From Dokdonella_A sp035545255 (GTDB lineage Bacteria; Pseudomonadota; Gammaproteobacteria; Xanthomonadales; Rhodanobacteraceae), in assembly GCA_035545255.1 (NCBI GenBank), contig DASZYR010000177.1:1-6794 (forward strand): a stretch of DNA of 6,794 bases, given 5' to 3'. The position numbers and the translations under genes were made by a program. A model generated the notes under the pieces. That model was not told the origin of the DNA, did not search any database, and saw only the letters and a list, made by a program, of their open reading frames with translations. Shown piece by piece: positions 5,859-6,794 of this stretch (its first letter is position 1; the number at the start of each line of letters is the position of its first letter).

Positions 5859-6794
5859 TCAGCCCGATTTCTTCGGCCGCTGCCAGCCCGGAACCGACGT
5901 CTGCCGCGCGCGAGCCAGACTCAGCTCCCCTTCCGGCGCATCCTTGTTGATGACCGAGCCGGCGCCGATCGTCGCGTTGCGGCTGACGCGAACCGGTGCG
6001 ACCAGCGAGGTGTTCGAGCCGACGAAAGCGCCGTCCTCGATGACGGTCGCATGTTTGTTCGCGCCGTCGTAGTTGCAGGTGATCGTGCCGGCGCCGATGT
6101 TGACGTCCGCTCCGATCTCGGCGTCACCGAGATACGCGAGATGATTCGCCTTCGAGCGCTCGCCGACCCGCGTCTTCTTCGTCTCGACGAAATTTCCGAT
6201 GTGGACGCCGGCGCCGAGCTCGGTGCCGGGCCGCAGGCGCGCGAACGGACCGATGTCGCACGGTCCGTGCGTGACGACGCCGTCGAGGTTCGAGTGCGAA
6301 TGCACGACCGTTCCCGATGCGAGCGTCGAGTTGCGGATGCGGCAATACGGCCCGATGCGCACGTCGTCGCCGAGCTCGACGAGCCCCTCGAGGATCACGT
6401 CGATGTCGATCTCGACGTCGCGCCCGACGCGCACGTCGCCGCGGATGTCGAAGCGCACCGGATCGGCGAAGCGCACGCCCGCCATCGCGAGCGTCGTCGC
6501 GCGCAGGCGCTGGTAAAGCCGCTCGAGCGCGGCGAGCTGCCAGGCGTCGTTCGCGCCGAAGACTTCCTGCGGATTGATGCAGAGCGTCGCCTCGGCCGGC
6601 TCGCCTTCGTCGTTGGCCTGCGAGAAGACGTCGGTGAGGTAGTACTCGCGCTGCGAGTTGTCTGCGGTGAGGTTGTTGATCCAGACGCGCAGCCGCCGCG
6701 CGTCGGCGGCGAGGATGCCCGAGTTGACCCAGGTGATCGCGCGCTGCTCGGGCGTGCAGTCCTTTTCCTCGACGATCGCGCGCACGCGGCCGAT
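5859..6794 (-). CDS. glmU: Bifunctional N-acetylglucosamine-1-phosphate uridyltransferase / glucosamine-1-phosphate acetyltransferase, C-terminal two-thirds (cut by window edge)
   Basis: The visible 311 residues run from within the uridyltransferase domain to the stop. The full enzyme is about 455 residues, so roughly 145 N-terminal residues lie to the right of the window. GlmU makes UDP-GlcNAc from glucosamine-1-phosphate, acetyl-CoA and UTP in the cytoplasm, for peptidoglycan, LPS and other glycans. The fragment opens with IGRVRAIVEEKDCTPEQRAI and contains WVNSGIL and QREYYLTD of the uridyltransferase domain. The Asn of FGAND aligns with a metal-binding Asn in E. coli. The left-handed beta-helix follows, with GPFARLRPGTELG, GNFVETKK, the acetyltransferase His in SKANHLAYLGDAEIG (codon 6141-6143), and NIGAGTITCNYDGANK. 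The end, GWQRPKKSG, resembles that of E. coli GlmU. All visible key motifs are intact. The usual glmS neighbour is not on the downstream side, where the convergent amidohydrolase lies. Confidence 0.95.
   Translation of the reverse strand: MGRVRAIVEEKDCTPEQRAITWVNSGILAADARRLRVWINNLTADNSQREYYLTDVFSQANDEGEPAEATLCINPQEVFGANDAWQLAALERLYQRLRATTLAMAGVRFADPVRFDIRGDVRVGRDVEIDIDVILEGLVELGDDVRIGPYCRIRNSTLASGTVVHSHSNLDGVVTHGPCDIGPFARLRPGTELGAGVHIGNFVETKKTRVGERSKANHLAYLGDAEIGADVNIGAGTITCNYDGANKHATVIEDGAFVGSNTSLVAPVRVSRNATIGAGSVINKDAPEGELSLARARQTSVPGWQRPKKSG

Noticed and set aside
5770..6072. 100-codon plus-strand frame beginning in the palindromic hairpin
   Set aside because: It is mostly antisense to the glmU C-terminus, starts inside a repeat, and shows no domain.

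Overview
The window comes from a GC-rich bacterium, most likely a gammaproteobacterium or a close proteobacterial relative. This rests on the E. coli-like C-terminus of its GlmU, Proteobacteria-type capsule/EPS export proteins, and intergenic repeats of the GGGATTC and CCCTCTCCCG kinds that I associate with Xanthomonadales-like genomes. The lineage is inferred and no 16S or tRNA gene is present. All five genes look intact apart from truncation at the two window edges.

Layout. Positions 1-3598 are a minus-strand exopolysaccharide locus, transcribed right to left. It runs from a VipA/TviB-type UDP-N-acetylhexosamine 6-dehydrogenase (3598-2306), to a UDP-glucuronate 4-epimerase-like protein (2182-1175), to a short lipoprotein of the Wza/OPX export family (1029-409), to the N-terminus of a Wzz-type chain-length/co-polymerase protein (381 to beyond position 1). 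A single plus-strand gene at 3734-5728 encodes a secreted imidazolonepropionase/prolidase-like amidohydrolase with an uncharacterised N-terminal domain. It is divergent from the dehydrogenase and convergent with a minus-strand glmU that enters from the right edge (6794-5859).

How the genes fit together. GlmU makes UDP-GlcNAc. The dehydrogenase would oxidise UDP-GlcNAc or UDP-GalNAc to a uronic acid, and the epimerase would invert C4 of a UDP-uronic acid. The lipoprotein and the Wzz-like protein would then control and export the polymer. The locus therefore appears to make an acidic, uronate-containing polysaccharide. glycosyltransferases, polymerase and flippase are not in the window and probably lie to the left or elsewhere.

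Regulatory signals. The clearest is a perfect TGTGA-N6-TCACA palindrome (1052-1067) in the leader of the export lipoprotein, just downstream of an extended -10 promoter candidate. This suggests CRP/Vfr/Clp-family control of the export genes separately from the sugar-nucleotide genes. A long inverted repeat lies between dehydrogenase and epimerase, and a perfect 10-bp hairpin lies between the convergent amidohydrolase and glmU. I found no CRISPR array, tRNA, rRNA, insertion sequence or integrase. No stretch longer than 300 bases lacks a gene, and I did not find a clearly unprecedented system.
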